The notes under the pieces are model-generated. The model did no database searches, had not been told where the DNA came from, and saw only the letters and a list, made by a program, of their open reading frames with translations. The position numbers were made by a program, and so were the translations under genes. Source: Brasilonema sennae CENA114 (GTDB taxonomy: Bacteria; Cyanobacteriota; Cyanobacteriia; Cyanobacteriales; Nostocaceae). Taken from it: a stretch of DNA of 64,000 nt. Shown one piece after another: positions 1 to 9,313 of this stretch. The stretch lies in the NCBI RefSeq assembly GCF_006968745.1, contig NZ_CP030118.1:3236654-3300653 (forward strand), written 5' to 3'. Every line of letters begins with the position of its first letter. The first letter of the stretch is position 1.

Positions 1-328
1 TTGGTGTGGGTAAAAGTCGTTGGTAGTGCGGCAGCTTACGTTCCTCCGCTTCCCCCCGAAACGTGCCTTGGCGATCGCATTTATGCCAATCCTTTATATC
101 TTGCACCTGAGCGTATCAATCGGCACGAACCAAAAATATGGGCAAAAAATTATATTATTTTTATAATCTTTATCTTGTTAAATAAGTGGAGTTTAGACTG
201 TCTAAACTCCAGTCATTAATCGCATTTCATATTATTTCAACTCACTGCAATCGACATTTGGGCACTCTGATTCCCCAAGCTATCCACTCCACACACAGTA
301 TAAGTTCCTGGTTCAACAGTCGCAAAGG
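1..328. other. Intergenic region, no gene seen
   Basis: No convincing coding region lies before the SLH gene. A 10-bp perfect inverted repeat (GGAGTTTAGA at 188-197 and TCTAAACTCC at 201-210, 3-base loop) could be a terminator for a gene left of the window or for the SLH gene read from the right. A GGCGATCGCA site near 70 fits a cyanobacterial genome. Confidence 0.5.
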
Positions 329-976
329 TTATAATGAAGCGTGTTCTAACTCAGTTTGCGGTTGTGGTGGGACGACAAGGTAGTCAGAGGGAATTTTTTG
401 CACCTCACCCATAAAAAAAAGCGCTTGATACACAGAAACTGCTACATCGGCGCGAGTTGCTGGTATATTGGGCTTGAGTAATTTTGTATTTGGGTAACTA
501 GCTACAAGACCTGCACTTGTGGCAATTGCAACCTGAGTTATTGCAGAATCAGGAATTAGATTGGTATCGTGATAAATCTCTTGAAGGGTTGCAAGCTTCT
601 CAGGCTTTACTTTTAAGGCAAGATCCAAGCCTTTTACCAGAGTCAGCAAAACTTCTAATCGAGAAATCCTACTGTCAGGAAAGAAGCGATCATTGAGAAA
701 CCCATTTAGAAATCCTATTGCATAAGCTGTTTGAATAGCTTTTGCTGCCCAGTGATGAGCCGCAACATCGATAAAACGAATATAGTCCCGTTTTTTCTTA
801 AGTTTTGTAAATGTCTTAGTAAGAATAACAGCAAATTCAGCACGGGTTACTGAAGTGTCAGGGCGAAACGTCCTATTGGGAAACCCGGTGATAACCCCTT
901 CATTCGCTAATGATTCTACAAATAAGCGTGCCCATTGATTTTGAATATCCCGAAAGGATTTAGGAGTAGATGCCAT
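329..976 (-). CDS. S-layer homology (SLH) domain protein
   Basis: A 215-residue protein made almost entirely of three SLH repeats. The first (about residues 8-50) has the typical FxDIQNQWA start followed by GVITGFPNRTFRPDTSVTRAEFA; the second (about 65-110) has FIDVAAHHWA and GFLNGFLNDRFFPDSRISR; the third, more divergent, has GLVASYP and PATRADVAVSVYQAL. SLH domains bind cell-wall polymers, and in cyanobacteria many sit in the periplasm or outer-membrane porins. This protein has no obvious signal peptide and no porin barrel. The ATG at 976 is preceded by GGAG about 8 bases upstream, which supports the start. The C-terminal 25 residues are Pro/Gln-rich. The family is clear; the role is unknown. 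Confidence 0.85.
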   Translation of the reverse strand: MASTPKSFRDIQNQWARLFVESLANEGVITGFPNRTFRPDTSVTRAEFAVILTKTFTKLKKKRDYIRFIDVAAHHWAAKAIQTAYAIGFLNGFLNDRFFPDSRISRLEVLLTLVKGLDLALKVKPEKLATLQEIYHDTNLIPDSAITQVAIATSAGLVASYPNTKLLKPNIPATRADVAVSVYQALFFMGEVQKIPSDYLVVPPQPQTELEHASL

Positions 977-1558
977 TGTCGCTCCAAGCTAGCTATTTTC
1001 CTGATGTTCTTGCTATGTATTATTTTTCCCATCAGCAGAAAACGGGAATTATTAGCTTGGTGATCCACGATCACGCTCAAATTCAAATTGTTTTGACGAG
1101 AGAGGCTTAATGGTATAGCAACAGACATATCGTTTAGGACATCGTATTTCTCTTAAGAGGGAACAGGGAACAGGGAACAGGGAAATGTCCTAACAATTAT
1201 GGCGACTGCTATAGTTGTATAGTTGCATCATCTGATAAATGTCTTAAGATGGGATGATGGTAACACAAGGATGAAAAAATCCAACAAACAAAACCTGTTC
1301 CATACTGAACCATAACAACTAAAGATATGGGTTGTACTGAGAAGAGTTTTTCACTGCCTTCAGTACGTAAAATCTTTAAGGTTGGAAAAGACGAAAGTAG
1401 CCGCACAGCCTAGAAATAAGTTGAGGCGGGTAGGACTGTTTGAACCAGTCAAAGTGCGTTCAGCACAGAATAACGTTGACTAGTAGGACTTTTAGTCCAC
1501 ATAGCAATATCAGTTCAAAATCCTGGTTTTTCAAAGCCAGGAGAGTTTAATATTAACT
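977..1558. other. Intergenic region with heptamer repeat
   Basis: About 580 bases between the divergent SLH gene and rnhA, with no gene supported. At about 1158-1185 the heptamer GGGAACA repeats head to tail, a cyanobacterial short tandem repeat whose complement recurs at 59348-59412. The remainder should contain the promoters of both flanking genes, but no motif is clear enough to call. Confidence 0.5.
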
Positions 1559-2455
1559 ATGTCTTTAGTTTCCACAATCAAAAGTATATACACTGATGGT
1601 GCTTGCACAGGCAACCCTGGCCCTGGTGGTTGGGGTGTGGTTGTCTATTTCAGTGATGGTTCGATTCACGAAATGGGCGGTGCATCCTCCCGAACGACTA
1701 ACAATAAAATGGAGATGCAAGCTGCGATCGCCGCCCTCCAATTTTTGCAAGACTCAGGACAAAATGAAGCCATCACCCTCCACACCGACAGCGAATATCT
1801 GATAAACTGCGTGACAAAATGGGTGAAAAGCTGGAAAAGGAAAGGCTGGAAAAAGTCAGATGGAAATCCTGTGCTGAACCAAGACCTGTTAGAAATCTTA
1901 GACGATCTTAATAGTCCACGAGTTAGATGGGAGCATGTGCGGGGTCATGCAGGTAATATTGGTAACGAACGCTGTGATACGATCGCCCGCGCCTTTGCCA
2001 ATAACAAAACTTTGTCCTTGCAACAACAAAACTTTTCTTTGGAACAAAAGAACGGTCTAAGTATATCAAGAGTATCAGATTCGGAAACAAATCCTACAAT
2101 CATTAACACAAAGAAAGAAGCAATCACTACTCTTGCAACAGATATAACCAATATGGAACCACAAACCCACTCTCCTAGTTCCGCAAATGAGGAATTACCC
2201 CGAGAAATCAGGGTAACACAACTGCGCAACTTAGTAGAAACTCTCCGCATTGCGGACGAAATTGCCGAGAAAGGTTACCTGATCACAAGTTCTGAACTGG
2301 CAGACTTGATGGATGTTCACGCCAGCGCTGTTACCAGTCGTGGAGACGAGTGGCGCTGGCGAAACTGGCTTGTCTCACGGGTGCGGCGTGAAGGTAATCA
2401 AATTCTCTGGGAATTGGAACGGGGCGATAAGGTAGAAAGTGAGACGGAATCGTGA
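1559..2455 (+). CDS. rnhA: Ribonuclease HI with C-terminal extension
   Basis: Degrades the RNA strand of RNA-DNA hybrids, as in primer removal and R-loop clearance. The RNase H fold fills residues 8-150, with catalytic acids D13 (YTDGACTGNPGPGG), E52 (KMEMQAA), D77 (TDSEYL) and D140 (GNERCDTIA), plus H130 in the RGHAGN loop. The protein is 298 residues, about twice the usual 150. After a polar linker (about 155-215) there is a second domain at about 218-290 with a helix-turn-helix-like run (ELADLMDVHASAVTSRGDEW) and a WRNWLVSRVRREGNQILW segment. This tail looks like an extension I associate with cyanobacterial RnhA; its function is not known to me. A convergent hairpin separates it from cruG. 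Confidence 0.93.
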   Translation: MSLVSTIKSIYTDGACTGNPGPGGWGVVVYFSDGSIHEMGGASSRTTNNKMEMQAAIAALQFLQDSGQNEAITLHTDSEYLINCVTKWVKSWKRKGWKKSDGNPVLNQDLLEILDDLNSPRVRWEHVRGHAGNIGNERCDTIARAFANNKTLSLQQQNFSLEQKNGLSISRVSDSETNPTIINTKKEAITTLATDITNMEPQTHSPSSANEELPREIRVTQLRNLVETLRIADEIAEKGYLITSSELADLMDVHASAVTSRGDEWRWRNWLVSRVRREGNQILWELERGDKVESETES

Positions 2456-2460
2456 AGTAT

Positions 2461-2486
2461 CCCAACAAAATCCCCTGTTTGTTGGG
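2461..2486. terminator. Hairpin between convergent rnhA and cruG
   Basis: Perfect 9-bp inverted repeat: CCCAACAAA at 2461-2469 and TTTGTTGGG at 2478-2486, 8-base loop. It starts 5 bases after the rnhA stop and lies between convergent genes. It lacks a strong T-run, so efficiency is uncertain. Confidence 0.5.
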
Positions 2487-2532
2487 GTAAGAACTTACGC
2501 GAGTCGTTAAACAATCAGCACTTCAGGACTCA

Positions 2533-3774
2533 TCACTGAGTACTGTACTTACGTCCTCGCCACTCTTTAGGGGTACGGAATGCAGATAGATAAATCCGCA
2601 GCACCGCGATTGGATCAGCCAAAGGCGAAAGCCAGAACAACCAACCGCCTTTTGCTTGATTGCGATCATAGGAGGGTGCGATCGCAAAAAGCATAGCAAA
2701 GCGAATCAGCAGTAGAAAAAGATTCAGTACCACCAGGAAAAGCAGAGGAGCAGGGGAGGTATTGAGCAGTGGAGAAAAAAAGAGGTAGATGAGGACAACT
2801 ACAAGCGGTAAACCTTGAACTGCTGTGAGGAGCCATAAATCTCCCCAAACTTGAGCACGGGACGAAGCGTCTTTCAAGTCAAGGCTTCGCCCCCATTGTT
2901 CCCAAGTTTCCATTGCTCCCTCATACATCCTTACCTTGAGCACTTTTGCCCCATCTAAAAAGCCAACTTTATACCCAGAGGCAGCTATGTTCCGTGCTAA
3001 AGTGACATCATCACAAAAAGAACCTTTCGCACTCGTATATCCACCCACAGCTTTTAGAACAGAGCGACGGCACAAATAGCATTGTCCATTCGCCATCACT
3101 CGTTCTGACTGCTGAGCATTCACACCAGCAGGATTAAATCGGTAAAGCAGAGTCATCAACAAAGCTGGTTGTAGCCAGCACTCTCCTGGATATTTGAGAA
3201 TGAACTGGGGTGAGAGAGAAACCAAGTCATAGCCTTGAGTTTCTGCTGTCTTCACCAAACCCGCAACCAAACCAGGTGATGGTTGTATATCAGCATCCAT
3301 ACCCAGAAACCACTCACTCGCCTCACAGGTGTGCAAAAAGCCGTAATGCAAAGCCCAAGGACGCCCCACCCAACCAGTTGGTAAGGGATCATCGCTCATC
3401 AGGCGAAAGCGAGGATCTTTTTGCTGTGCGGTTTTGACTAACTCAGGTGTGCCATCACTAGATTTGCTATCTACAATGATTATTTCTCGGACTTCATAGC
3501 TTTGGTGAGAAATCCCGTCTAGCAAAGGGGCAATACGAAGAGCTTCATTTAAGGTAGGAATGACGACACTCACACACCCCAAAAGTTCTGGTGTGGAATT
3601 TTGGGGTGTAATGGGAGGATGGCGGCTAGGTCCTTTTAACAGACGCGACAGCAAAATTGCTGTTGCGCTTAGTTGGATGAGCAGTAATAACAATGAAAGA
3701 GCACTTGCGAAACTCAACGCGTCTTGCACAGCAAAATACCTGGGGATGGAAATCAAAGCTTTATTTGACAGCAA
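2533..3774 (-). CDS. cruG: Glycosyltransferase family 2, CruG-type carotenoid 2'-O-glycosyltransferase
   Basis: Predicted to add the sugar to the 2'-hydroxyl of myxol-type carotenoids. It is 413 residues: an N-terminal membrane segment (about 20-42), a GT-A domain with SVVIPTLNEALRIAPLL near 70, DSKSSDGTPELV, and the metal-binding DMDADIQPSPG region near 160, a GGYTSAKGSFCDDVTLARNI acceptor region, then two or three C-terminal membrane helices (about 310-385). Its start overlaps the end of cruF by 14 bases, so the two are translationally linked. In Synechococcus sp. PCC 7002 the adjacent cruF and cruG act together in myxoxanthophyll synthesis. The family is certain; the carotenoid role rests on the pairing with cruF. 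Confidence 0.85.
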   Translation of the reverse strand: MLSNKALISIPRYFAVQDALSFASALSLLLLLIQLSATAILLSRLLKGPSRHPPITPQNSTPELLGCVSVVIPTLNEALRIAPLLDGISHQSYEVREIIIVDSKSSDGTPELVKTAQQKDPRFRLMSDDPLPTGWVGRPWALHYGFLHTCEASEWFLGMDADIQPSPGLVAGLVKTAETQGYDLVSLSPQFILKYPGECWLQPALLMTLLYRFNPAGVNAQQSERVMANGQCYLCRRSVLKAVGGYTSAKGSFCDDVTLARNIAASGYKVGFLDGAKVLKVRMYEGAMETWEQWGRSLDLKDASSRAQVWGDLWLLTAVQGLPLVVVLIYLFFSPLLNTSPAPLLFLVVLNLFLLLIRFAMLFAIAPSYDRNQAKGGWLFWLSPLADPIAVLRIYLSAFRTPKEWRGRKYSTQ

Positions 3775-4666
3775 CTTTGACGCTTGCTACAGTAACTTCG
3801 GTTGTTGGTGCAACAGCAACATTAGCAGATGCAGCAATTGATCTCCACCAAAGTACTACAGCTGGAACTACGCCCAAGACAAAGCCTAATGAAACTGGGA
3901 TAGCAAATCCAGCTGCTAAGCTCAGTCCTGCAGCAAAAGCAAAATTGCTAAGATAAACGACTAAGGGGACATTGAGTTGCGATCGCTCCAATTTTATGGG
4001 CGTGTTTCTCCACAGCAATGCTGCCACGCTCATAAACAGGGCGCTAGTGCCAAACCAACCCGCATAATTTTGATAGGGTGTTCCAAAGAACTCACCTGGA
4101 TTTTCCCAAAACCAAAAGGGGAGAGATGTTTGACTCATGGCTGGTTCCAATGCAAAGTCCCAGCAGGTAAAAAGCAAAGCGCCCAATGCTATAGCGCCTA
4201 CTTGGCCCACTAAACTGGGATTTTGAGCTACCCTCAAACCAGTACGAGCAATCAGGTAAGCAGACAAGCCCACATAAAACCAGGATAAGGGAATTGTAAA
4301 TGGCACAAGCCCCGCAATCTTATATCCTAAGCCACTCAAGTAACTGTAGTATCCAAAGGGAAATCCAGTACTTGTGCCCAGTAATTCACTGCCCACCGAT
4401 ATTAATACAGATGGTAGTAGAAACCCTAGCCAAGTGCGCCATCCCAATACTCGATATGCATAAATGGAGACGGCTATTGTCCCCAAAATAATATCTACCA
4501 CACCACCATCAGCCATACTCAACTGCATGGCTTTTTGTCCAACCTCTCCTGAATTGAAAATTGTTTCGGCATTAGGTATGACCAATAGAATGCCTATTAG
4601 TCCAAAAGCCTTTGCCAAGATATGACCAGTGAGGCATACACGCTGAGCGATAACAAGTTGTCTCAT
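3761..4666 (-). CDS. cruF: Carotenoid 1',2'-hydratase CruF (DUF422 family membrane protein)
   Basis: A 301-residue polytopic membrane protein with about seven to eight hydrophobic segments, matching the carotenoid-biosynthesis CruF/DUF422 family. CruF hydrates the psi end of monocyclic carotenoids to form the 1'-hydroxyl needed for myxol glycosides. Family-like signatures are EFLGTSTGFPFGYYSYL-type residues near 110-125 (here SELLGTSTGFPFGYYSYL) and CWDFALEPAMSQTSLPFW near 185-205. It is the first gene of a two-gene operon with cruG. Product glycosides sit in thylakoid and outer membranes. Confidence is high because of the sequence signatures and gene order. Confidence 0.9.
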   Translation of the reverse strand: MRQLVIAQRVCLTGHILAKAFGLIGILLVIPNAETIFNSGEVGQKAMQLSMADGGVVDIILGTIAVSIYAYRVLGWRTWLGFLLPSVLISVGSELLGTSTGFPFGYYSYLSGLGYKIAGLVPFTIPLSWFYVGLSAYLIARTGLRVAQNPSLVGQVGAIALGALLFTCWDFALEPAMSQTSLPFWFWENPGEFFGTPYQNYAGWFGTSALFMSVAALLWRNTPIKLERSQLNVPLVVYLSNFAFAAGLSLAAGFAIPVSLGFVLGVVPAVVLWWRSIAASANVAVAPTTEVTVASVKVAVK

Positions 4667-4992
4667 GATAATCCCTTAACAAGACATGATACGCGGCTAC
4701 AAAGCTTGTAATAGTTTACAAATGTTTAAGAAATTTTTTAATACTTTGAGCGGGAATTTTTTGCAAACTGACCTTGCTTTCTTTATGGAAAGCATAACAG
4801 CCTCTTGATAGAAGGTAAAAAAAATATGATAATAAACATATAGTTTAAGCTATTCAAGCCATTATCTATCAATTAAATTGGCTTTCCTGTGACGGCTTAT
4901 AGTGTTGCGATTCATGCTTTGCTACAAAGCAGTACGTATATGCTTTAGATAGCTGTGAAATTATAGCTTATTCTGTATGTTGGGAACAACTA
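4667..4992. other. Divergent intergenic region, cruF and small membrane protein
   Basis: An AT-rich stretch of about 325 bases between divergent genes. It should contain both promoters. I see no repeat, RNA gene or clear operator. Confidence 0.5.
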
Positions 4993-5418
4993 ATGTCAAT
5001 CTCGAAAAGACCGCCTTTGCTTTCCCTAGCATTACTACTGCTTACTTACACCAGCACTGGGTGGATAATATCTAAAATATACACTCCTTGGTATATGTGG
5101 CTACTGGCTGTTATTGCTATCTTACTTATCACGGGAGGTTTAACGATTTCCGGGACAAGGCTTGCAAACTTTTCTTTATTGTTATTCAAATCAAATCTTA
5201 GGTCTTTTGGTCTTAGCGTTTTAGCGGCTTTCTTGTTTTTTTTAATGATAGCCAGGTTTCGACTATTTCTTGATACGTTGCTCATCGTTGCTGCGACTGC
5301 ATTAGCAAGGATGGATCTTCAAACAGCTGGCTTTAATCAAGGACAAACCTTTTGCTTGTTGTCTATCTTGTGTTTGACGAGTTTAGCCTTAGGTGCGTTG
5401 ATTCATAAGTTGATTTAA
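4993..5418 (+). CDS. Small four-helix membrane protein of unknown function
   Basis: A 141-residue, strongly hydrophobic protein with about four predicted membrane helices (roughly 8-28, 33-53, 67-100 as one or two, and 115-138). It has no catalytic motif I recognise. The ATG at 4993 follows a long AT-rich leader. It is a single-gene unit: divergent from cruF and closed by a perfect hairpin terminator before rpmA. I do not recognise a named family. Confidence 0.6.
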   Translation: MSISKRPPLLSLALLLLTYTSTGWIISKIYTPWYMWLLAVIAILLITGGLTISGTRLANFSLLLFKSNLRSFGLSVLAAFLFFLMIARFRLFLDTLLIVAATALARMDLQTAGFNQGQTFCLLSILCLTSLALGALIHKLI

Positions 5419-5421
5419 CTC

Positions 5422-5448
5422 AACAGTCCATAGTTGCTATGGACTGTT
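5422..5448. terminator. Bidirectional hairpin terminator
   Basis: Perfect 12-bp stem, AACAGTCCATAG at 5422-5433 and CTATGGACTGTT at 5437-5448, with a 3-base TTG loop. It lies between the convergent membrane-protein gene and rpmA, 4 bases after the upstream stop codon. Confidence 0.75.
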
Positions 5449-5463
5449 AGGTTTAACTAATGA

Positions 5464-5745
5464 CTAGCTTGCAACTGCCTCGGCTGGTGCTGCAACTGGA
5501 TAAACGCTAACCTTTTTACGGGTTTTGCCCTTGCGTTCAAATGTGACTACGCCGTCAATTAAAGCAAACAAAGTGTCATCTTTGCCAATACCAACGTTGT
5601 TACCAGGATGAAATTTAGTCCCGCGCTGACGCACTAAGATATTTCCCGCCCGGACAACTTCACTACCGTAGTGCTTTACACCCAGTCTTTGAGCGTTAGA
5701 ATCACGACCGTTGCGTGTACTACCTGTTCCTTTCTTATGAGCCAT
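5464..5745 (-). CDS. rpmA: 50S ribosomal protein L27
   Basis: A 93-residue bacterial L27. The N-terminus [20 protein letters not shown] and the following [28 protein letters not shown] are canonical; the N-terminal arm reaches the peptidyl-transferase centre. It follows rplU by 30 bases on the same strand in the conserved bacterial rplU-rpmA order. The short C-terminal Val/Ala-rich tail ([14 protein letters not shown]) is usual for cyanobacteria. Confidence 0.97.
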   Translation of the reverse strand: MAHKKGTGSTRNGRDSNAQRLGVKHYGSEVVRAGNILVRQRGTKFHPGNNVGIGKDDTLFALIDGVVTFERKGKTRKKVSVYPVAAPAEAVAS

Positions 5746-5775
5746 AATTTCCTCTTGTGTCTCTACTTGTATCTA

Positions 5776-6249
5776 TTATTCAGCAGCTGTTTCTTCAGCG
5801 GGTGAATTCTGGGCGACTGGTTGTGCTACAACATCGACAGTCTCTGGAGTTTCAGTTGTTTGGGCTGGTTCTATAGTCACCTCAGTTGCTGCATTTAAGG
5901 CGATCGCCTTTTCTTCGGAAGCAAGCACCGAACCGTCGAGGCTAATTGAATTAATCAATAATCTAGTGATTTCCTGGCGATGACCCCGTTTTTTACGAGT
6001 TTTCTTTTTCGGTTTCATCTTATAAACCAGGACTTTGCGACCTCTTAGATGCCGCATCACCGTGCCTTCTACCTTTGCTCCTCCCACAAGCGGCTGTCCT
6101 ATGGTGACTTCGCCGTCGTGCTGCACTAGCAATACTTTATCTATAGTAACTTTCTCGTCTGGTTGAACATGCAGCAGTTCAATGTCATAAAACCGACCAG
6201 CTTCGACTTTTACTTGCTTGCCGCCGGTTTCAATAATTGCGTAGGTCAT
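5776..6249 (-). CDS. rplU: 50S ribosomal protein L21
   Basis: Begins [18 protein letters not shown] and contains [16 protein letters not shown], the L21 signature that contacts 23S rRNA. Length is 157 residues against roughly 100-120 in most bacteria; the extra 40 residues are an acidic Thr/Pro/Ala/Val-rich tail after about residue 117 that looks disordered. It is the first gene of the rplU-rpmA operon. The upstream segment (about 6250-6360) could hold a leader structure, as ribosomal operons often do, but no conserved fold can be asserted. Confidence 0.96.
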   Translation of the reverse strand: MTYAIIETGGKQVKVEAGRFYDIELLHVQPDEKVTIDKVLLVQHDGEVTIGQPLVGGAKVEGTVMRHLRGRKVLVYKMKPKKKTRKKRGHRQEITRLLINSISLDGSVLASEEKAIALNAATEVTIEPAQTTETPETVDVVAQPVAQNSPAEETAAE

Positions 6250-6389
6250 AAAATTGTCCTTGAGGTTGCCGTACAGGTAGCTGGACTATATGCTCGTTAA
6301 GACTGCTTTCCAGCTTTCGTATTGCCTTTACCTGATCCGAGCAGGATTGAGACACACAATCTCTCAATATACCTCAATGACTACAAGTA

Positions 6390-6855
6390 TGTCAAAATAA
6401 ATAAGGATTAACTCTTGACCAAGAAAAGGGTGTAGGGGAGCCAGTACTGCACAGAGAAGTGCCTTGCGGAGCCAGTACTTGATGAGGGTTTCCCGACAGA
6501 GGTATCTGGTGAGACCAGCGCTGCAGGAGGGTCTCCCTCCGTAGGCGACTGGCGAACCCGAAGGGCGTCGGGTTAAGCGCGTTGTGGAGCCAGCCCCGTG
6601 CCCAGAGCAGCGCCTTGCGGAGCCAGTGCTGAAGACGGGTTTCCCGTCGCAGGCATCTGGCGTTGGGGTTCCCCCCGTTGTGGCGACTGGCTGTCGGGTT
6701 CCCCCCGAGCCAGGGGACTGGCGTGCAACTAGCCCCGATAGGCGTAGCCGTGCCGCAGGCATAGGGGGCGCTACGCAAACGGAGAGGGTCTCCCTCGGTA
6801 GGTATCTGGCGTGTGTAAGCGTGTAGGGGAGCCAATTCGAGAGTGTATTGCACCC
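6390..6855. repeat. Dense block of GC-rich dispersed repeats (family A)
   Basis: About 460 bases made of related modules: a GGAGCCAGTRCTTGATGAGGG-like start, a GGGTTTCCCG or GGGTCTCCCTC palindromic core, then GCAGGCATCTGGCG or GTAGGCGACTGGCG. At least five modules are visible (about 6470-6510, 6515-6550, 6600-6660, 6660-6725, 6790-6840), some broken by short insertions. The block is much more GC-rich than its surroundings. Open frames across it encode Arg/Pro/Gly-rich nonsense and are not called. Related modules occur at 7368-7412, 13190-13265 (inside a gene), 27365-27410 and 44560-44800. Confidence 0.8.
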
Positions 6856-6899
6856 AAATGGAAACTGCAATTGTTCTTGAAAAACACCACTACAGTGAT

Positions 6900-7079
6900 T
6901 TATTTAGCGCTAACAAGAGCTTCGCAAAAAGGTTCAAAAGATCGGACATATAAAGAGCAGGCTTTCCATCCTGATTTGACCGATACATTTAATAATTGAC
7001 AAGTACCACCACGTTGACCCTCTGGAGTGTAGTACCGACAGTGACGACAAGTTGAAACACAGGATTTTATAGTTGTCAT
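6900..7079 (-). CDS. Small conserved cysteine-rich protein
   Basis: A 59-residue protein starting MTTIKSCVSTCRHCRYYTPEG, with cysteines at 7, 11, 14, 27 and 41. The CxxxCxxC cluster followed by two more Cys suggests a small zinc or iron-sulphur knuckle. I recall closely similar short proteins across filamentous cyanobacteria, none with a function I know. The in-frame ATG nine bases upstream (7088) is possible, but 7079 gives the N-terminus I remember. It stands alone between two repeat blocks. Confidence 0.72.
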   Translation of the reverse strand: MTTIKSCVSTCRHCRYYTPEGQRGGTCQLLNVSVKSGWKACSLYVRSFEPFCEALVSAK

Positions 7080-7676
7080 AACTAGCACTCTTATTAAGAA
7101 AATTTTCTCAAGTAAAAAATGGTTTTAACCCCTATCAGTATGGCAACTTTTTCTTGAGAAATGCATCTAAATTGAATAATTTTATGAGAAAATTTGCATT
7201 ACTAAATATTACTTTACGTGTCAGTTTAAAAATCAACTATACTTACGTATAAAACATTAAATCTGGAGAAATATACTGGTAAATACTGAATTAACAGATA
7301 CAGACAGTCACAAGCTTTCAAGTAATTGTTATCTTCTACTATAGGAATTCGGTTTGAGTTGGTTAGACCAGTGCTTGATGAGGGTTTCCCGACAGAGGCG
7401 ACTGCGTTCGCCGTTCGCCCAAGCCGCGTGCGCTGTGCGCTCAGGCGTGTCGAAGACATACCCGATAGCCGTAAGGCGTGGCGTTAGCCATAGGGTGAAT
7501 TGATAAAGTAGAGGTAGGGAACACAACGACCACGCTCCCTGAGTCCTGTGTCCTCCGGACACGCTTCGCGAACGGACTAGCTACGCCTTCGCTTTTAGCG
7601 TGCGCTTTGCGTATACGACAAGCTCAGGGCGGCGCAGTGCATCGCGCTTAACGCATAAGAAGCAATATAAGTTATT
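7080..7676. repeat. Intergenic region with dispersed repeats of families A and B
   Basis: The first 270 bases (to about 7350) are AT-rich with no gene. From about 7365 to 7660 the sequence is GC-rich: a family A module (GATGAGGGTTTCCCGACAG at about 7377) followed by family B pieces (GTCCTCCGGACACGCTTCGC near 7551, GCGTGCGCTTTGCG near 7598). These match segments at 21570-21605, 52960-53020 and 62575-62650. No intact coding region is supported. Confidence 0.7.
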
Positions 7677-7973
7677 TCAGAGAGTTTGAAATACGTAAAC
7701 AAAGCCATAAAGACTAATGCTGAGGAAGAAAAATGCTGCTAATTGGTTAACTCTTATATCTGGTGAAGGAGCAATAGCTTCTCGTACTAAGATAGAAATT
7801 GATGCCCCAATTACAAAGCTCCAGCCAAGTATCATATAGGGTGTCTGTAGTGTGAAGTTCCAGACTATTAGCATAACAATTGCTAGCAGTACCATCAGCA
7901 TCTCTACAAACCGAGGTGGGTTGTATTGGCTGGATAAAACAAAGCTATTGAACCAAAAGTGCCAAAATCTCAT
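7677..7973 (-). CDS. Small conserved membrane protein
   Basis: A 98-residue protein with three predicted membrane helices (about 22-42, 46-62 and 78-96) after a short aromatic N-terminus. No catalytic residues stand out. It lies 93 bases downstream of chlI on the same strand and might be co-transcribed with it. I do not recognise a named family. Confidence 0.6.
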   Translation of the reverse strand: MRFWHFWFNSFVLSSQYNPPRFVEMLMVLLAIVMLIVWNFTLQTPYMILGWSFVIGASISILVREAIAPSPDIRVNQLAAFFFLSISLYGFVYVFQTL

Positions 7974-8066
7974 ATTAAGTTATAAGTGCTAAGTGATAAT
8001 CTTTTATAAAGAAGATGAAAGAAAAAAAAGATAAAGCAATGTCTTTTCTTTCTTCACTCTTCCTTG

Positions 8067-9188
8067 TTAATTTCTAACTCCTAATTTTTGTCCTGTACCG
8101 TTTTGTTGTGTCGTCTCTTCGGGTACTTCTACGCCAAAGACGCGGCTAAAGGTTTTTTGTACTTTGTATCCAGAATCTATTGACTCTAAGGGGTCTTTTC
8201 GCAGTCTATGACGCAGACATAAAGTCATCACGCGACGGATATCATCTACTGTTACTTCGGTACGTCCTTCATATGCGGCGATCGCTTTTGCCGCACGGTT
8301 AGTCACAATGTCACCACGCAAGCCATCAACATCAAGTTCGGAACAGACTTCAGAAATCTTGACACGTAAATCGTAATCAATTGCCACAGATGGCAACAGA
8401 TTTTGGGCGTTAATGATGTTCTGTTGGAGTTCTTCCTGTTGAGATTTATACTGTTCGAGAAATACTGGTGGATTTTGGTCAAATTCTGAGCGTTGTTCTA
8501 CGATTTGCACCCGCAAAGCTGGTTCTTTAACTGTACGGATTTCTGCGTGCATTCCAAATCTATCTAGAAGTTGAGGACGCAGTTCTCCTTCTTCTGGGTT
8601 ACCAGAACCTACAAGCACGAAACGCGCCGGGTGACGTATGGAAATTCCTTCTCGTTCTACTGTGTTCCAACCACTGGCGGCGGAGTCAAGAAGCACGTCT
8701 ACTAAGTGATCATCTAGTAAGTTGACTTCATCCACATAGAGAATACCCCGGTTGGCTTTTGCCAAGAGTCCTGGTTCAAAGGCTTTAACACCTTCTGATA
8801 ATGCTTTTTCGATGTCGATGGTACCACAAACTCGGTCTTCTGTTGCTCCCAAGGGCAAATCGACCATTTGGACTTTTTTTGGAATAACGGGAATATCCAC
8901 CCCTTGCTGTAGCTGTTGGCGGACTTCATCACTCATCAGATCGGGATCACTAGGATCGCTGTTGAAGGGATCGTTAGCAACGACGGGAATTTCTGGAAGC
9001 AAATCAGCTAGCGCCCGGATAGTTGTGGATTTTCCGGTACCGCGATCGCCCATAATCATCACACCGCCAATTTTCGGGTCAATCACGTTCAACAATAGAG
9101 CCAGTTTCATTTCTTCCTGACCGACAATTGCTGTAAATGGAAATACCACGCGACGCGCCGCAGCGGTAGCTTGAGCAGTTGAACTCAC
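8067..9188 (-). CDS. chlI: Magnesium chelatase ATPase subunit I
   Basis: AAA+ subunit of the ChlI/ChlD/ChlH complex that inserts magnesium into protoporphyrin IX, the committing step of chlorophyll synthesis. It is 373 residues, a usual length. Walker [10 protein letters not shown] is at 47-55, Walker [14 protein letters not shown] near 148-160, a sensor/arginine region in [20 protein letters not shown], and the C-terminal helical domain has [20 protein letters not shown]. It acts in the cytosol or at the thylakoid surface. Isolated from chlD and chlH here, which is common in cyanobacteria. Confidence 0.97.
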   Translation of the reverse strand: MSSTAQATAAARRVVFPFTAIVGQEEMKLALLLNVIDPKIGGVMIMGDRGTGKSTTIRALADLLPEIPVVANDPFNSDPSDPDLMSDEVRQQLQQGVDIPVIPKKVQMVDLPLGATEDRVCGTIDIEKALSEGVKAFEPGLLAKANRGILYVDEVNLLDDHLVDVLLDSAASGWNTVEREGISIRHPARFVLVGSGNPEEGELRPQLLDRFGMHAEIRTVKEPALRVQIVEQRSEFDQNPPVFLEQYKSQQEELQQNIINAQNLLPSVAIDYDLRVKISEVCSELDVDGLRGDIVTNRAAKAIAAYEGRTEVTVDDIRRVMTLCLRHRLRKDPLESIDSGYKVQKTFSRVFGVEVPEETTQQNGTGQKLGVRN

Positions 9189-9313
9189 TAAATTACCTTA
9201 TCTATATTTCTTTTATTACCGTTTTCATTGTGCCATAGGTGGGGTTGTCGAGGACAAAGGGAAGAGGGAATCAAAGATATGATCGGAATTATAAAATAAA
9301 TGCCGAACTCCTT

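Noticed and set aside
1-219. Plus-strand 72-codon frame at the window start
   Set aside because: Composition is unlike a protein, ends in an AT-rich region and hairpin, and there is no homology I recognise.
6364-6870. Two long overlapping minus-strand frames rich in Arg, Gly and Pro
   Set aside because: They run through the family A repeat block and their sequence is periodic repeat translation, not a protein.
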